Shown: positions 25,506-34,366, counted from the first letter of the stretch. The stretch: 37,771 nt of DNA from Gammaproteobacteria bacterium (GCA_016874095.1 VGVH01000024.1:1-37771); one strand, 5' to 3'. Numbers and translations are program-made. The notes: generated by a model not told the origin, from the sequence alone.

Positions 25506-25957
25506 TCAGGCGCCTTCGGCAAGCTGCTTCAGGTTCGCAAGCCCGCTCTCGAAGTCCGGGCCCCCATGGAATCGATGGAGACCAACACGCTGATCAGCTT
25601 TGACAGGAAATTGTTTTCGCCCTGCATCGACCAGACGACCGAGGTTCCACCGTCAACCGTCGGCAGCAGCTGGAGGCGCACGGTGCTCGTGTCGGCCTCG
25701 GCGTTTCCGGACCAGGCGTAGGTCGCGCCGGGACCGGCGGTCGCAGCGCCGTACTCGCGCGTCATCTGCGGGTCCTTGCGTTCCCGCGGCGACCACTGCA
25801 CCGACTCCTCGAAGTCCGAGATGAGCGGGAAAATGCGCTCCAGCGATGCCGCGATCACAGCCGAGCGCTCGAGGCGGTAGGCGTCGGGCTGGGCGTTGCC
25901 GTAGAACAGCAGGCCGCACAGCGCGAAGACCACGACCAGCAGCAACCTCCTCAGCAC
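25506..25957 (-). pseudogene. Broken SRPBCC (polyketide cyclase-like) gene with frameshift and internal deletion
   Basis: The start is a GTG at 25957 with a strong GGGGAG site 7 nt upstream, giving a short N-terminal membrane segment and then the SRPBCC domain (YRLERSAVIAASLERIFPLI, QWSPRERKDPQM, GPGATYAWSGN). Two lesions are visible. First, after GNAEA the sequence jumps to TSTVRLQLLP; relatives as I recall them have about 27 more residues here, so a strand pair is missing near 25688-25699. Second, at the C-run 25561-25565 the frame leaves the conserved ending. The shifted frame reads GGPDFESGLANLKQLAEGA and stops at 25506, while the unshifted frame ends at 25529 with a non-homologous tail. 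A sequencing error could explain the second lesion but not the first. Confidence 0.75.
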
Positions 25958-25976
25958 GACAGTTCTCCCCTCGGCG

Positions 25977-27092
25977 TCAGGCGAGCGCCTCGTTGGCCGA
26001 ACGGTATGCCAGCTCCTGCGCCCGCGCCACCGCCTCACAGGTGACCGCGCCGCGATAAATGTTCAGGCCTGCAAGCAGGTGCGGATCATCGGCCAGCGCC
26101 TTGCGGTAACCCTTGCCAGCGAGGGCCAGCGTGTACGGCAGCGTGGCGTTGTTCAGAGCGAACGTCGAGGTGCGAGGCACGGCGCCCGGCATGTTGGCGA
26201 CACAGTAGTGCACCATTCGCTCCTCGACGTAGGTCGGGTTGGAGTGCGTGGTGGGCCGGCTGGTCTCGAAGCAGCCGCCCTGGTCGATTGCGACGTCCAC
26301 CAGCACCGAGCCGGCGCGCATTTCCCTGAGCATCGCGCGGGTGACGAGCCGCGGCGCCTCCGCGCCCGGCACCAGCACGGCACCGACGACGAGATCGGCG
26401 TCGGCCACGTACTGCTCGATGGCCTCGACCGTGGAATAGATCGTGTTGAGCCGGCCGCCGAACTCGAAATCCAGTTCCTTGAGGCGCGGCAATGAACGGT
26501 CGATCACAGTGACCTGCGCCTCCATGCCCATCGCGACGCGGATCGCGTTGGTGCCGACGACCCCGCCGCCGATTACGACGACGTTGGCCGCCTTCACGCC
26601 GGGCACGCCGCCGAGGAGGATGCCGGAGCCCCCGGCCTCGCGCTCCAGGCAATGGGCGCCCGCCTGCACGGCCATGCGCCCTGCTACCTCGCTCATCGGC
26701 GAGAGCAGCGGCAGCGTGTTGTTCGGACCGGTCACCGTCTCGTAGGCGATACCGACCACGTCGGCCTTGAGCAGCGACTCCGTCTGGTCGGGATCGGGCG
26801 CCAGGTGCAGGTAGGTGAAGAGAACCTGCCCCTTCTTCATCGACGGAAATTCCGCCGCCTGGGGCTCCTTCACCTTGACGATCATGTCGGCGTACGACCA
26901 CACATCGCCCGCAGCAGCGCCGATCTTCGCGCCGGCGCGCTGGTAATGGCCGTCATCCATGCCGATCCCCGCGCCTGCACCACTCTGCACCATCACCTCG
27001 TGTCCGCGTGCCGCCAGTTCACGGACACTGCCCGGCGTCAGGCCGACCCGGTACTCGTCCTCCTTGATTTCCTTCGGTACACCGATCCGCAT
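25977..27092 (-). CDS. ald: Alanine dehydrogenase
   Basis: Ald catalyses reversible NAD-dependent deamination of L-alanine to pyruvate and ammonia. The 371-residue product is of standard length and reads MRIGVPKEIKEDEYRVGLTP at the start. It has VKVKEP in the catalytic region and YLHLAPDP with the conserved active-site histidine. The NAD motif is VIGGGVVGTNAIRVAMGM, and VANMPGAVPRTST lies in the C-terminal part. The ATG has a GAGGAG site 7 nt upstream. It lies 24 nt downstream of the aminotransferase gene on the same strand. Together they form a cycle: the aminotransferase converts pyruvate to alanine while deaminating an amine, and Ald regenerates pyruvate and releases ammonia. Confidence 0.96.
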   Translation of the reverse strand: MRIGVPKEIKEDEYRVGLTPGSVRELAARGHEVMVQSGAGAGIGMDDGHYQRAGAKIGAAAGDVWSYADMIVKVKEPQAAEFPSMKKGQVLFTYLHLAPDPDQTESLLKADVVGIAYETVTGPNNTLPLLSPMSEVAGRMAVQAGAHCLEREAGGSGILLGGVPGVKAANVVVIGGGVVGTNAIRVAMGMEAQVTVIDRSLPRLKELDFEFGGRLNTIYSTVEAIEQYVADADLVVGAVLVPGAEAPRLVTRAMLREMRAGSVLVDVAIDQGGCFETSRPTTHSNPTYVEERMVHYCVANMPGAVPRTSTFALNNATLPYTLALAGKGYRKALADDPHLLAGLNIYRGAVTCEAVARAQELAYRSANEALA

Positions 27093-27116
27093 GCTTGCTC
27101 TCCTCGCGACTTGTCC

Positions 27117-28442
27117 TCAGGCAACGGTCTGGATCACGGAGCGCAGCGTCTCGGCGATCTGGGTGATCTCACTCTCGGAAATGATCAGCGATGGCGTCAG
27201 CACCACGGTATCGCCGGCCGTACGCACCAGCACGCCTTTCTCGTAGCAGCCGCGAAGCACGTCCATCGCGCGCACGGTCGGCTGTCCGGCCCGCGGCGCG
27301 AGCTCGACGGCGCCCATGAGTCCGATGTTGCGCACGTCGATCACGTGGCGACAGCCCTTCAGCCCGTGCAAGGCCTGCTCGAACACAGGTGCCAGCTTGC
27401 GACCGCGGGCGAACAGGTCTTCGTCACGGTAGACATCGAGCGCAGCGATGCCCGCGGCGGTCGCTAGCGGATGATTGGAATAGGTGTAGCCGTGGAAGAA
27501 CTCGACCGCGAACTCGGGCCCGGTCATGTAGGCGTCATAGATGCGCTTGTCGACGACCACGCCGCCCATCGGCACGACGCCGCTGGTCAGGCCCTTGGCG
27601 ATCGTGATGATGTCGGGCTGCACGCCGAAGGTCTGCGCGGCGAAATTGCCGCCGGTGCGGCCGAAGCCGGTGATTACCTCGTCGAAGATGAGCAGCAGGC
27701 CATGCTTGTCGCAGATGGCGCGCAGGCGCTCGAGATAGCCTTGCGGCGGCGGCAGCACGCCGGTAGAGCCAGGCACCGCCTCGACGATCACTGCGGCGAT
27801 CGTGCTCGCGTCGTGCAGCGCGACGATGCGTTCCAGCTCGTCGGCGAGGTGGGCGCCCCAGGCAGGGGATCCGCGGCTGTAAGCGTTGTGCTCGAGGTTG
27901 TGGGTATGCGGCAGATGGTCGACGCCGTTCAACATCACGCCGCCGAACATCTTGCGGTTCGCGACCATGCCGCCGACGCTGATGCCGCCGAAGCCGACGC
28001 CGTGGTAGCCACGCTCCCGGCCGATGAAGCGCGTCCGCTGCCCTTCGCCGCGCAGCCGGTGGTAGCCGACCGCGATCTTGAGCGCCGTGTCGACGGCCTC
28101 GGAGCCGGAATTGACGAAGAACACGTGATCGAGGCTGCCCGGGGCCAGCTCGGCGACCCGCGCTGCCAGTTCGAAGGCCTGCGGGTGCCCCATCTGGAAG
28201 GCCGTGACGTAGTCGAGCTTCCCGGCCTGCTCGCGCACGGCCTCGACGATCTTCGGATGGCAGTGCCCGGCGTTGCAGCACCACAGCCCGGCAATGCCGT
28301 CCAGCACCCGGCGCCCGTCGTGGGTCGTGTAGTACATGCCCTGGGCGGAGACGAGCAGGCGGGGGTTCTTCTTGAACTCGCGGTTGGCGGTAAACGGCAT
28401 CCAAAGCGGCCCCAGATCGGGCAATGTCGTCGCGGCAGTCAT
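27117..28442 (-). CDS. Class III omega-aminotransferase, probable beta-alanine:pyruvate type
   Basis: The 441-residue PLP enzyme has the class III fold: the LWMPFTANREFKKNPRLL N-terminus, GIAGLWCCNAGHCHP, FVNSGSEAVDTALKIA for phosphate binding, and IFDEVITGFGRTG with the cofactor-contacting aspartate. The Schiff-base residue is Lys283 in TIAKGLTSG. The N-terminal block and the CNAGHCHP region resemble beta-alanine:pyruvate transaminases, which use pyruvate as acceptor and deaminate beta-alanine, other omega-amino acids or amines. The next gene, alanine dehydrogenase, would recycle the alanine formed, which supports pyruvate as the acceptor. It starts with ATG and diverges from the RND adaptor gene. 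Confidence 0.9.
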   Translation of the reverse strand: MTAATTLPDLGPLWMPFTANREFKKNPRLLVSAQGMYYTTHDGRRVLDGIAGLWCCNAGHCHPKIVEAVREQAGKLDYVTAFQMGHPQAFELAARVAELAPGSLDHVFFVNSGSEAVDTALKIAVGYHRLRGEGQRTRFIGRERGYHGVGFGGISVGGMVANRKMFGGVMLNGVDHLPHTHNLEHNAYSRGSPAWGAHLADELERIVALHDASTIAAVIVEAVPGSTGVLPPPQGYLERLRAICDKHGLLLIFDEVITGFGRTGGNFAAQTFGVQPDIITIAKGLTSGVVPMGGVVVDKRIYDAYMTGPEFAVEFFHGYTYSNHPLATAAGIAALDVYRDEDLFARGRKLAPVFEQALHGLKGCRHVIDVRNIGLMGAVELAPRAGQPTVRAMDVLRGCYEKGVLVRTAGDTVVLTPSLIISESEITQIAETLRSVIQTVA

Positions 28443-28584
28443 CCGGCAGTCCAGCCTTTCTGATGAATCGAGGGTTGGTGCTCACCCTAGCCTGACCGGC
28501 GGTGCGGAAACAACCGCTCGACACCGGTCACAGCGTTACATATTGAAACACTGGCGGTACGGAAATCCCCGTAAAATCGTAAAA
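28443..28584. promoter_or_regulatory. Divergent region between aminotransferase and RND pump genes
   Basis: This 142 bp gap is AT-richer towards the pump side. TCGACA at 28518-28523 and TATTGA at 28541-28546 form a weak plus-strand promoter at 17 nt spacing. TTGAAA at 28543 followed by TAAAAT at 28572 has too long a spacer to be a standard pair. No regulator gene (TetR or MarR type) or clear operator palindrome is present. Confidence 0.3.
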
Positions 28585-29721
28585 GTGGCCAGATTTTCCG
28601 CATCGATACCCGTTACTGCTTCCGCCCTGCTGGCGCTGCTGGTTCTGCTCGCCGGCTGTGGCAAGGACCCGGCCCCGACTGCGGCCGTCCCGGCACTGAC
28701 GATCACGACCACCCGATCGCAGGCGCAGGAACTGGACCGTGCCGTCGTCGTATCCGGCTCCGTGGCTGCCTGGCAGGAAATGTCGCTGGGCGTCGAACTG
28801 ACCGGCCTGCGTATCGAACAGGTCCTCGTGGAAGTCGGCGACGACGTGCGCGCGGGCCAGCCACTGCTGCGACTCGACGCCCGAACCCTGGCGGTGCGGG
28901 CTCGCCAGGCGGCAGCTGCACTGGCCCAGGCGCAGGCAAGCCTCACCCTTGCCCGTTCGGAGAGCGCACGCGGCGAACAGCTGCTCGAGCGACGGTTGAT
29001 ATCGACGTCCGATGCCGAACAGCTCAAGGCCAACCTGATCAGCGCCGAAGCGCAGGTGGCAACGGCCGAAGCGGACAACGACTCCGCCCGGCTGAATCTG
29101 GGCTTCGCCACGCTCGTCGCTCCCCATGCGGGCATCATCTCGGCGCGCAACGTGCAACCTGGCGCCATCGTCACGGCGGGTGCCGAGCTGCTGCGCCTCA
29201 TCCGCGACGGACGCCTGGAGTGGCGCGCGGAACTGCCGGAGAAAGACCTGCTGCGCGTCCGCGAAGGCACCGCGATCGAACTGACGGGCCCGGACGGCAC
29301 CCTTGCCACGGGCAGGGTGCGCGCCGTGTCCCCCGCCCTCGATCCGAACACCCGCACGGCGCTGGTCTATGCCGACCTGACCGAGCCGGGCCAGTTGCGC
29401 GCCGGCATGTTCGCCCAGGGACGCATCGTCCTCGGGCATGACGAAGTGAGCGTGCTGCCGCGCGAGTCCATCGTGTATCGCGACGGCTTGCCCTACGTAT
29501 ATGTCGTCGGCAAGGCGCCGCCTGGCGCCGACACGCCCGCGCTTGGCAGCGTCCGGCAGCAGCGCGTGACCATCGGCGATCAGCAGGGTGAATTCCTCGA
29601 AGTCGTGTCGGGTATCACCTCCGAGCAACTCATCGCGGTGCGCGGGGCGGGGTTCCTCAACGACGGCGATCTCGTTCGTCTCGCGCCCTCGCCGACGGCA
29701 GCCGCGCGGGCCCAGCCGTGA
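28585..29721 (+). CDS. RND efflux periplasmic adaptor lipoprotein (MFP family)
   Basis: The adaptor links an inner-membrane RND pump to an outer-membrane channel. From the GTG at 28585 the protein is 378 residues, with a lipoprotein signal ending in LLAGC (Cys25). The lipoyl half-motifs flank a short hairpin: VLVEVGDDVRAGQPLLRLDARTL cut as two blocks near 88-110, then a coiled region LAQAQASLTLARSE, then APHAGIISARNVQPGAIV. Beta-barrel and membrane-proximal domains follow (ELPEKDLLRVREG, VLPRESIVYRDG). The frame extends upstream, but only through the divergent promoter region and the aminotransferase gene. Its stop overlaps the GTG of the pump gene by 4 nt, so the pair is coupled. No TolC-type gene accompanies them. 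Confidence 0.9.
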   Translation: MARFSASIPVTASALLALLVLLAGCGKDPAPTAAVPALTITTTRSQAQELDRAVVVSGSVAAWQEMSLGVELTGLRIEQVLVEVGDDVRAGQPLLRLDARTLAVRARQAAAALAQAQASLTLARSESARGEQLLERRLISTSDAEQLKANLISAEAQVATAEADNDSARLNLGFATLVAPHAGIISARNVQPGAIVTAGAELLRLIRDGRLEWRAELPEKDLLRVREGTAIELTGPDGTLATGRVRAVSPALDPNTRTALVYADLTEPGQLRAGMFAQGRIVLGHDEVSVLPRESIVYRDGLPYVYVVGKAPPGADTPALGSVRQQRVTIGDQQGEFLEVVSGITSEQLIAVRGAGFLNDGDLVRLAPSPTAAARAQP

Positions 29722-32700
29722 ATTTCTCCCGCTGGGGGATAGCACACCCGCTCCCGGCGGCACTGATCTTCATCATTCTGTGTGCCTTCGGCTTCTACGG
29801 CTGGCGGCAGCTGCCGATTTCGACCCTGCCCGACTTCTCGCCGCCGGAGGTCGTCGTCACCATCGGACTGCGCGGCGCGAATCCGAGCCAGCTCGAGACC
29901 GACGTCACCCGCAAGATCGAGGATGCAATTGCCGGCATCCCCGACATCGACAAGATCCTGTCGACCATCAGCGAGGGCCAGTCGAAGACCCGCATCCTCT
30001 TCGAGCTTGGACGGGACCTCGACGTTGCGCTCGAAGAAGTGCGCGATGCCGTCGACCGCGTACGCATCGACCTGCCGCCCGAGATCGACGAGCCGCAGAT
30101 CTCCCGCGTCACGGTTCTCGGTCCGACCATGCTCACGTTCGCCCTGGAATCGGACAAGCTCAGCATCGACGACCTGAGCTGGTTCGTCGACGACACCGTC
30201 AAGAAGGCGCTCTTCGGCACGCTCGGGGTCGGCACGGTGTCGCGGATCGGCGGCGTCGACCGCGAGATCCGCATCGACCTGAGCCAGGAAACGCTGCAGT
30301 CCTTCCGCCTCACCGCGGGCCTCGTCTCGTCGCAGCTGGCGCGCATCCAGATCGAGCAGGCCGGGGGTCGCACGACGGTAGGCGGCGCAGAGCAGAACGT
30401 CCGCACGATCGCCACGGTCCGCACCGCCGCAGAGCTCGCCGACTTCCCCATATCGCTGCCCGACGGCCGGGCAATCCGCCTCTCGACGATTGCAACGGTC
30501 AGCGACAGCCACGCCGAACCGCGCGACATGGCGCTGCTGAACGGCAAGCCGGTCGTCGGTGTCGGTGTCCAGCGCGCGGCGGGCACCAGCGAGGTCGCGG
30601 TGGGCGCGGAAGTGCGCCGGCGCATGCAGGAACTCGCGGCGGCACACCCCGACGTGCGCATCGTCGAAGTGAACTCCACGGTCGAGGAAGCCAGGAACTC
30701 CTACCTGGGTTCCCTGTGGATGCTGGGCGAAGGCGCGGTGCTCGCCATCATCGTCGTCTGGTTCTTCCTGCGGGACTGGCGCGCCACCTGGATTACCGCT
30801 CTGGCGCTTCCCCTGTCGGTGATCCCCGCGTTCGGGATCATGCACCTGCTCGGCTTCAGCCTGAACCTGCTGACGCTGCTGGCGATGGCCGCGGTGATCG
30901 GCATCCTGGTCGACGACGCCATCGTCGAAGTCGAGAACATCGCCCGGCACCGGACAGCGGGCAAGACACCGCTGGAGGCCGCTGCCGAGGCCACGGATGA
31001 AATCGGGCTGGCCGTGATCGCCACGTCGGTGACCCTTGCGGCCGTTTTCATCCCGGTGGCGTTCATGCCGGGCCAGGTCGGGCAGTTCTTCCGCGAATTC
31101 GGCTGGACCGCCGCCGCGGCCGTGCTCATGTCGTTGCTGGTCGCGCGGCTGCTGACGCCGATGCTCGCCGCCTATTTCATGACGGGCCCCGTCGTCGCCA
31201 GGCCCGAACCCCGCTGGCTGAGCCGCTACACGGTCTGGATCGAGGCGGTGCTCCGGCATCCCTGGCGGACCATCGCCATCGCGATGGGTACGTCGCTGGC
31301 CTCTTTCGCGCTCGTCGCAGTGATCCCCACCACGTTCGTCCCGCCGAGCAACCAGCCGCGCACGACGCTGCAGATCGACCTTCCTCCCGGCGCGCGGCTC
31401 AGCGACACCGCCGCGATGACCGAGGACGCGCGGCGCATGCTCGAGTTGATACCGGAGCTTCGCAGCGTGTTCGCGCGCATCGGATCGATGTCGTCAGGCG
31501 GGTACGAGGGCGCGGGCAGCGACGAAGTACGCAAGGCCCAGCTCGTGCTCGAGTTCGACCCGGAGCGCGAACGCCCGACGCACGTGCTGGAACTGGAAGC
31601 CCGCAAGGCACTGCAGATGCTGCCCGGGGTCCGCGCGAACTTCGTGGCGCAGGGCCCCGGCGAACGCTTCGACATAGGACTGGCTGGTCCCGACCCGGTC
31701 AAGCTGCTGGAGGCAGCGAAGGCCGTGGAGGCCGGCATGCGCGGCATTCCAGGGCTGAGCGGCGTCTCCTCGACGGCATCGCTGCTGCAGCCCGAGATCC
31801 TGATCGTGCCGGACCCGGCGCGGGCCGCCGACCTGGGGGTATCGACGGTGGACATCGCCGAGGCAGCCCGCATCGCGACGATCGGCGACTTCCGCCAGAA
31901 CCTGCCGAAGCTGAATCTTGCCGACCGCCAGATTCCGATCCGCGTGCAGGTCAACGAGGCAGGTCGCCGTGACGCGGCTTTCCTCGGCCTCATGCGCGTG
32001 CCCGGCGGAAACCGCACGGCAGTGCCGCTGTCGGCGGTGGCCGACATCCGCGAAACCAGCGGGCCGGCGATGATCGAGCGCAGCAACCGCGAGCGGAACA
32101 TCAAGCTCACCGGCGAACTGAACGGCAACCCGCTCGGTCCGGTACGCGACGCGGTATTCAACCTGCCGGCGGTGAAGTCGCTGCCACCCAGCGTACGCAT
32201 CGTGCCGAGCGGCGACACCGAAGCCTTCGTCGACCTGTTCGTCGGCTTCGCGCTCGCCATGGCGGCCGGCGTCCTCAGCGTGTACATCGTGCTGCTCACC
32301 CTGTTCAACAGCCCGACCCAGCCGCTCGTGATCCTCGGCGCCGTGCCACTGTGCGGCGCAGGCGCCTTCGGCGCGCTCTGGCTAACGGGCAACGCCCTCA
32401 GCCTGCCGTCATTGGTCGGTCTGCTCATGCTCACCGGCGTGTCCACCAAGAACTCGATCCTGATCGTCGACTACGCGATCATCGGCGAGCGCGACCTCGG
32501 CCTCACCCGCCGCGAAGCCGTCATCGACGCCTGCCGCAAGCGAGCAAGACCGGTCATCATGACGACGATCGCGATGGGGGCCGGCATGCTGCCCATCGCC
32601 CTGTCGCTCGCCGCAGACGGCAATTTCCGGGCGCCGCTCGGCGTATCCGTGATCGGCGGCCTGCTGACCTCGACCTTCCTCTCCCTGCTGGCGGTGCCGG

Positions 32701-32792
32701 CGGCCTACATGATCATGGCGGAGTTCGTCGACCGCTGGCGCGCCTGGCGCCGCGCGGACGACCGGCTGCCTGCAACAACGGCGGCACGCTGA
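29718..32792 (+). CDS. RND-family inner-membrane efflux transporter (AcrB-like)
   Basis: This 1024-residue proton-driven pump has the AcrB-type layout of two repeats, each with a large periplasmic loop. In the fourth transmembrane segment, GILVDDAIVEVENI holds Asp399 and Asp400, the proton-relay pair. In the tenth, GVSTKNSILIVDYA provides Lys911, equivalent to AcrB Lys940. Heavy-metal pump signatures are not obvious, so hydrophobic compounds are the likely substrates. The start is GTG within the adaptor stop (GTGA). The protein is slightly shorter than AcrB (1049). The trimer would need an outer-membrane factor encoded elsewhere. It is followed by moaB after a small gap with its own promoter-like element. 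Confidence 0.95.
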   Translation: MNFSRWGIAHPLPAALIFIILCAFGFYGWRQLPISTLPDFSPPEVVVTIGLRGANPSQLETDVTRKIEDAIAGIPDIDKILSTISEGQSKTRILFELGRDLDVALEEVRDAVDRVRIDLPPEIDEPQISRVTVLGPTMLTFALESDKLSIDDLSWFVDDTVKKALFGTLGVGTVSRIGGVDREIRIDLSQETLQSFRLTAGLVSSQLARIQIEQAGGRTTVGGAEQNVRTIATVRTAAELADFPISLPDGRAIRLSTIATVSDSHAEPRDMALLNGKPVVGVGVQRAAGTSEVAVGAEVRRRMQELAAAHPDVRIVEVNSTVEEARNSYLGSLWMLGEGAVLAIIVVWFFLRDWRATWITALALPLSVIPAFGIMHLLGFSLNLLTLLAMAAVIGILVDDAIVEVENIARHRTAGKTPLEAAAEATDEIGLAVIATSVTLAAVFIPVAFMPGQVGQFFREFGWTAAAAVLMSLLVARLLTPMLAAYFMTGPVVARPEPRWLSRYTVWIEAVLRHPWRTIAIAMGTSLASFALVAVIPTTFVPPSNQPRTTLQIDLPPGARLSDTAAMTEDARRMLELIPELRSVFARIGSMSSGGYEGAGSDEVRKAQLVLEFDPERERPTHVLELEARKALQMLPGVRANFVAQGPGERFDIGLAGPDPVKLLEAAKAVEAGMRGIPGLSGVSSTASLLQPEILIVPDPARAADLGVSTVDIAEAARIATIGDFRQNLPKLNLADRQIPIRVQVNEAGRRDAAFLGLMRVPGGNRTAVPLSAVADIRETSGPAMIERSNRERNIKLTGELNGNPLGPVRDAVFNLPAVKSLPPSVRIVPSGDTEAFVDLFVGFALAMAAGVLSVYIVLLTLFNSPTQPLVILGAVPLCGAGAFGALWLTGNALSLPSLVGLLMLTGVSTKNSILIVDYAIIGERDLGLTRREAVIDACRKRARPVIMTTIAMGAGMLPIALSLAADGNFRAPLGVSVIGGLLTSTFLSLLAVPAAYMIMAEFVDRWRAWRRADDRLPATTAAR

Positions 32793-32806
32793 ACCCCGCC
32801 CGCCGC

Positions 32807-32812
32807 TAGAAT
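32807..32812 (+). promoter_or_regulatory. Likely -10 element (TAGAAT) of moaB
   Basis: TAGAAT lies 34 nt before the GTG chosen for moaB. A transcript beginning about 7 nt downstream would carry a short leader with GGAG at 32837-32840, 6 nt before that GTG. An in-frame ATG at 32811 overlaps this element and so is unlikely to be the start. The -35 region is weak. The same TAGAATG string precedes the tRNA-Arg gene. Confidence 0.5.
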
Positions 32813-32846
32813 GCACGGAGCGCTCGCGCGCCACCCGGAGTCATTC

Positions 32847-33377
32847 GTGCCCAAGAACGACCAGCCCCGGCAGTTTCTGCCGCTCTCGATCGCCGTGCTG
32901 ACGGTGTCAGATACCCGCACGCTCGCGGACGACAAGTCGGGGCAGCTGCTGGTGGACCGCCTCACCGCCGCGGGCCACCGGCTCGCCGCCCGCACACTCG
33001 AGAAGGACGATATCTACCGCATCCGTGCGGTCGTCTCGGCGTGGATTGCCGATCCGGCGGTGCATGCCGTCATCACGACCGGCGGCACGGGCCTCACGGG
33101 CCGCGACGGCACGCCCGAAGCCGTCGAGCCACTCTACGACAAGCGCATCGACGGCTTCGGCGAGATGTTCCGCGCGGTGTCGGTGGCCGAGATCGGCACC
33201 TCGACGCTGCAGTCGCGCTGCACCGCGGGGGTCGCCAACGGCACCTTCGTCTTCTGCCTGCCCGGCTCGACCAGCGCCTGCGCGACCGGCTGGGACCAGT
33301 TGCTGGCACACCAGCTCGACTACCGCACCCGCCCCTGCAACTTCGTCGAACTGATCCCGCGACTCACGGAGAAGTGA
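32847..33377 (+). CDS. moaB: MoaB, molybdopterin adenylyltransferase-type protein
   Basis: MoaB/MogA proteins adenylate molybdopterin before MoeA inserts molybdenum. From the GTG at 32847 the product is 176 residues, close to E. coli MoaB (170). Family motifs are LTVSDTRTLADDKSG near the start, TTGGTGLTGRDGTPEAV, the FGEMFRAVS helix and CLPGSTSACATGWDQLL. The GTG has a GGAG site 6 nt upstream; an ATG 12 codons earlier overlaps the -10 and adds residues without family character. It follows the RND pump by about 54 nt but seems to have its own promoter. It sits 28 nt before gloB on the same strand and is far from moeA. Confidence 0.94.
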   Translation: MPKNDQPRQFLPLSIAVLTVSDTRTLADDKSGQLLVDRLTAAGHRLAARTLEKDDIYRIRAVVSAWIADPAVHAVITTGGTGLTGRDGTPEAVEPLYDKRIDGFGEMFRAVSVAEIGTSTLQSRCTAGVANGTFVFCLPGSTSACATGWDQLLAHQLDYRTRPCNFVELIPRLTEK

Positions 33378-33405
33378 CGTGGTGATGCAGAGCGGAGAAA
33401 ACGCC

Positions 33406-34176
33406 GTGGCCGCGCTCGAGATCCACCAGTTTCCCTGCCTCGACGACAACTACGGTTACTTGATCCGCGATCGCGAGACCGGCGCGACGGCCGCCATCGA
33501 CACGCCTGATGCAGCGGCGATCCGCTCCGCGCTCGACCGCAAGGGCTGGCGGCTCGACTTCATCTGGAACACGCACCACCACGGCGATCACGCCGGCGGC
33601 AATCTCGCGCTGAAAGCAGCGACCGGATGCAGGATCATCGGCCCCCGGGCCGATGTCGCGCGCATACCGGGAATCGACGACGCGGTGGGCGACGGCGATA
33701 CCGTGATGCTCGGCAGCCGCAAGGCACGGGTGTTCGATACACCCGGCCATACCCGCGGCCACATCGTGTACGTCTTCGACGAGGACCGCGCCATCTTCAC
33801 CGGCGACACGCTGTTCGCGATGGGGTGCGGACGGCTGTTCGAGGGCACGCCGGACCAGATGTGGCACTCGCTGCAGAAGCTGCTCGCCCTGCCCGACGAA
33901 ATGCGCGTGTACTGCGCGCACGAGTACACCCAGAAGAACGCGCACTTCGCGCTGACGGTGGAACCGGGCAACGCCGCGCTTGCCGCCCGCGTCGGCGAAG
34001 TCGACCGCATGCGGGCAAACGGACTGCCGACCGTACCGAGCACCATCGGCCGCGAGCGCGCGACGAATCCTTTCCTGCGCCCGGACAGCGCCGCCTTGCA
34101 GTCCGCGCTGGGACTCAGTGGCGCGCCGCTCACCGCCGTGTTCGCCGAGATCCGCCAGCGGCGGAACGTCTACTGA
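33406..34176 (+). CDS. gloB: Hydroxyacylglutathione hydrolase (glyoxalase II)
   Basis: GloB hydrolyses S-lactoylglutathione to D-lactate and glutathione, completing methylglyoxal detoxification. It has the metallo-beta-lactamase signature THHHGDHAGG with the binuclear metal ligands, plus DTPGHTRGH, FTGDTLFAMGCGRLFEG and YCAHEYTQKNAHFA, which complete the site. The C-terminus has the glutathione-binding NPFLR. From the GTG at 33406 the protein is 256 residues, the usual size, with a GGAG site 8 nt upstream. A GTG at 33379 and an ATG at 33385 give nine or seven more residues and also have a GGAG site nearby, so the exact start is uncertain. It is followed 4 nt later by the CPXCG gene. Confidence 0.94.
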   Translation: MAALEIHQFPCLDDNYGYLIRDRETGATAAIDTPDAAAIRSALDRKGWRLDFIWNTHHHGDHAGGNLALKAATGCRIIGPRADVARIPGIDDAVGDGDTVMLGSRKARVFDTPGHTRGHIVYVFDEDRAIFTGDTLFAMGCGRLFEGTPDQMWHSLQKLLALPDEMRVYCAHEYTQKNAHFALTVEPGNAALAARVGEVDRMRANGLPTVPSTIGRERATNPFLRPDSAALQSALGLSGAPLTAVFAEIRQRRNVY

Positions 34177-34180
34177 CGGC

Positions 34181-34366
34181 ATGGTCGAGGAAGCGGAAGT
34201 GACCTGCCCCTGGTGCTGGGAATCCGTCAGCCTGACGGTCGATCTCTCGGAAGACAGCCAGTCCTACATCGAGGACTGCCCGGTCTGCTGCCACCCGATG
34301 CAGATCAGCGTGCAGGCCGCGGACGGCGAGTTGATCAGCTGCGAAGCGGAGCGCACCGACGCATGA
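34181..34366 (+). CDS. CPXCG-motif cysteine-rich small protein
   Basis: The 61-residue acidic protein carries two zinc-ribbon-like knuckles, CPWC (Cys9, Cys12) and CPVCC (Cys33, Cys36, Cys37), separated by an acidic strand-rich segment. It belongs to the short CPXCG cysteine-rich proteins common in gammaproteobacteria, whose function is unknown; metal binding is inferred. It begins with ATG 4 nt after gloB. Its TGA overlaps the ATG of the downstream membrane protein (ATGA), so it is translationally coupled to both neighbours. In several relatives one knuckle reads CPXCG exactly; here it reads CPWCW and CPVCC. Confidence 0.85.
   Translation: MVEEAEVTCPWCWESVSLTVDLSEDSQSYIEDCPVCCHPMQISVQAADGELISCEAERTDA

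Noticed and set aside
29580-31259. Minus-strand frame opposite the RND pump
   Set aside because: Low-complexity Arg/Asp/Gln-rich translation without domains; the pump frame is unambiguous.
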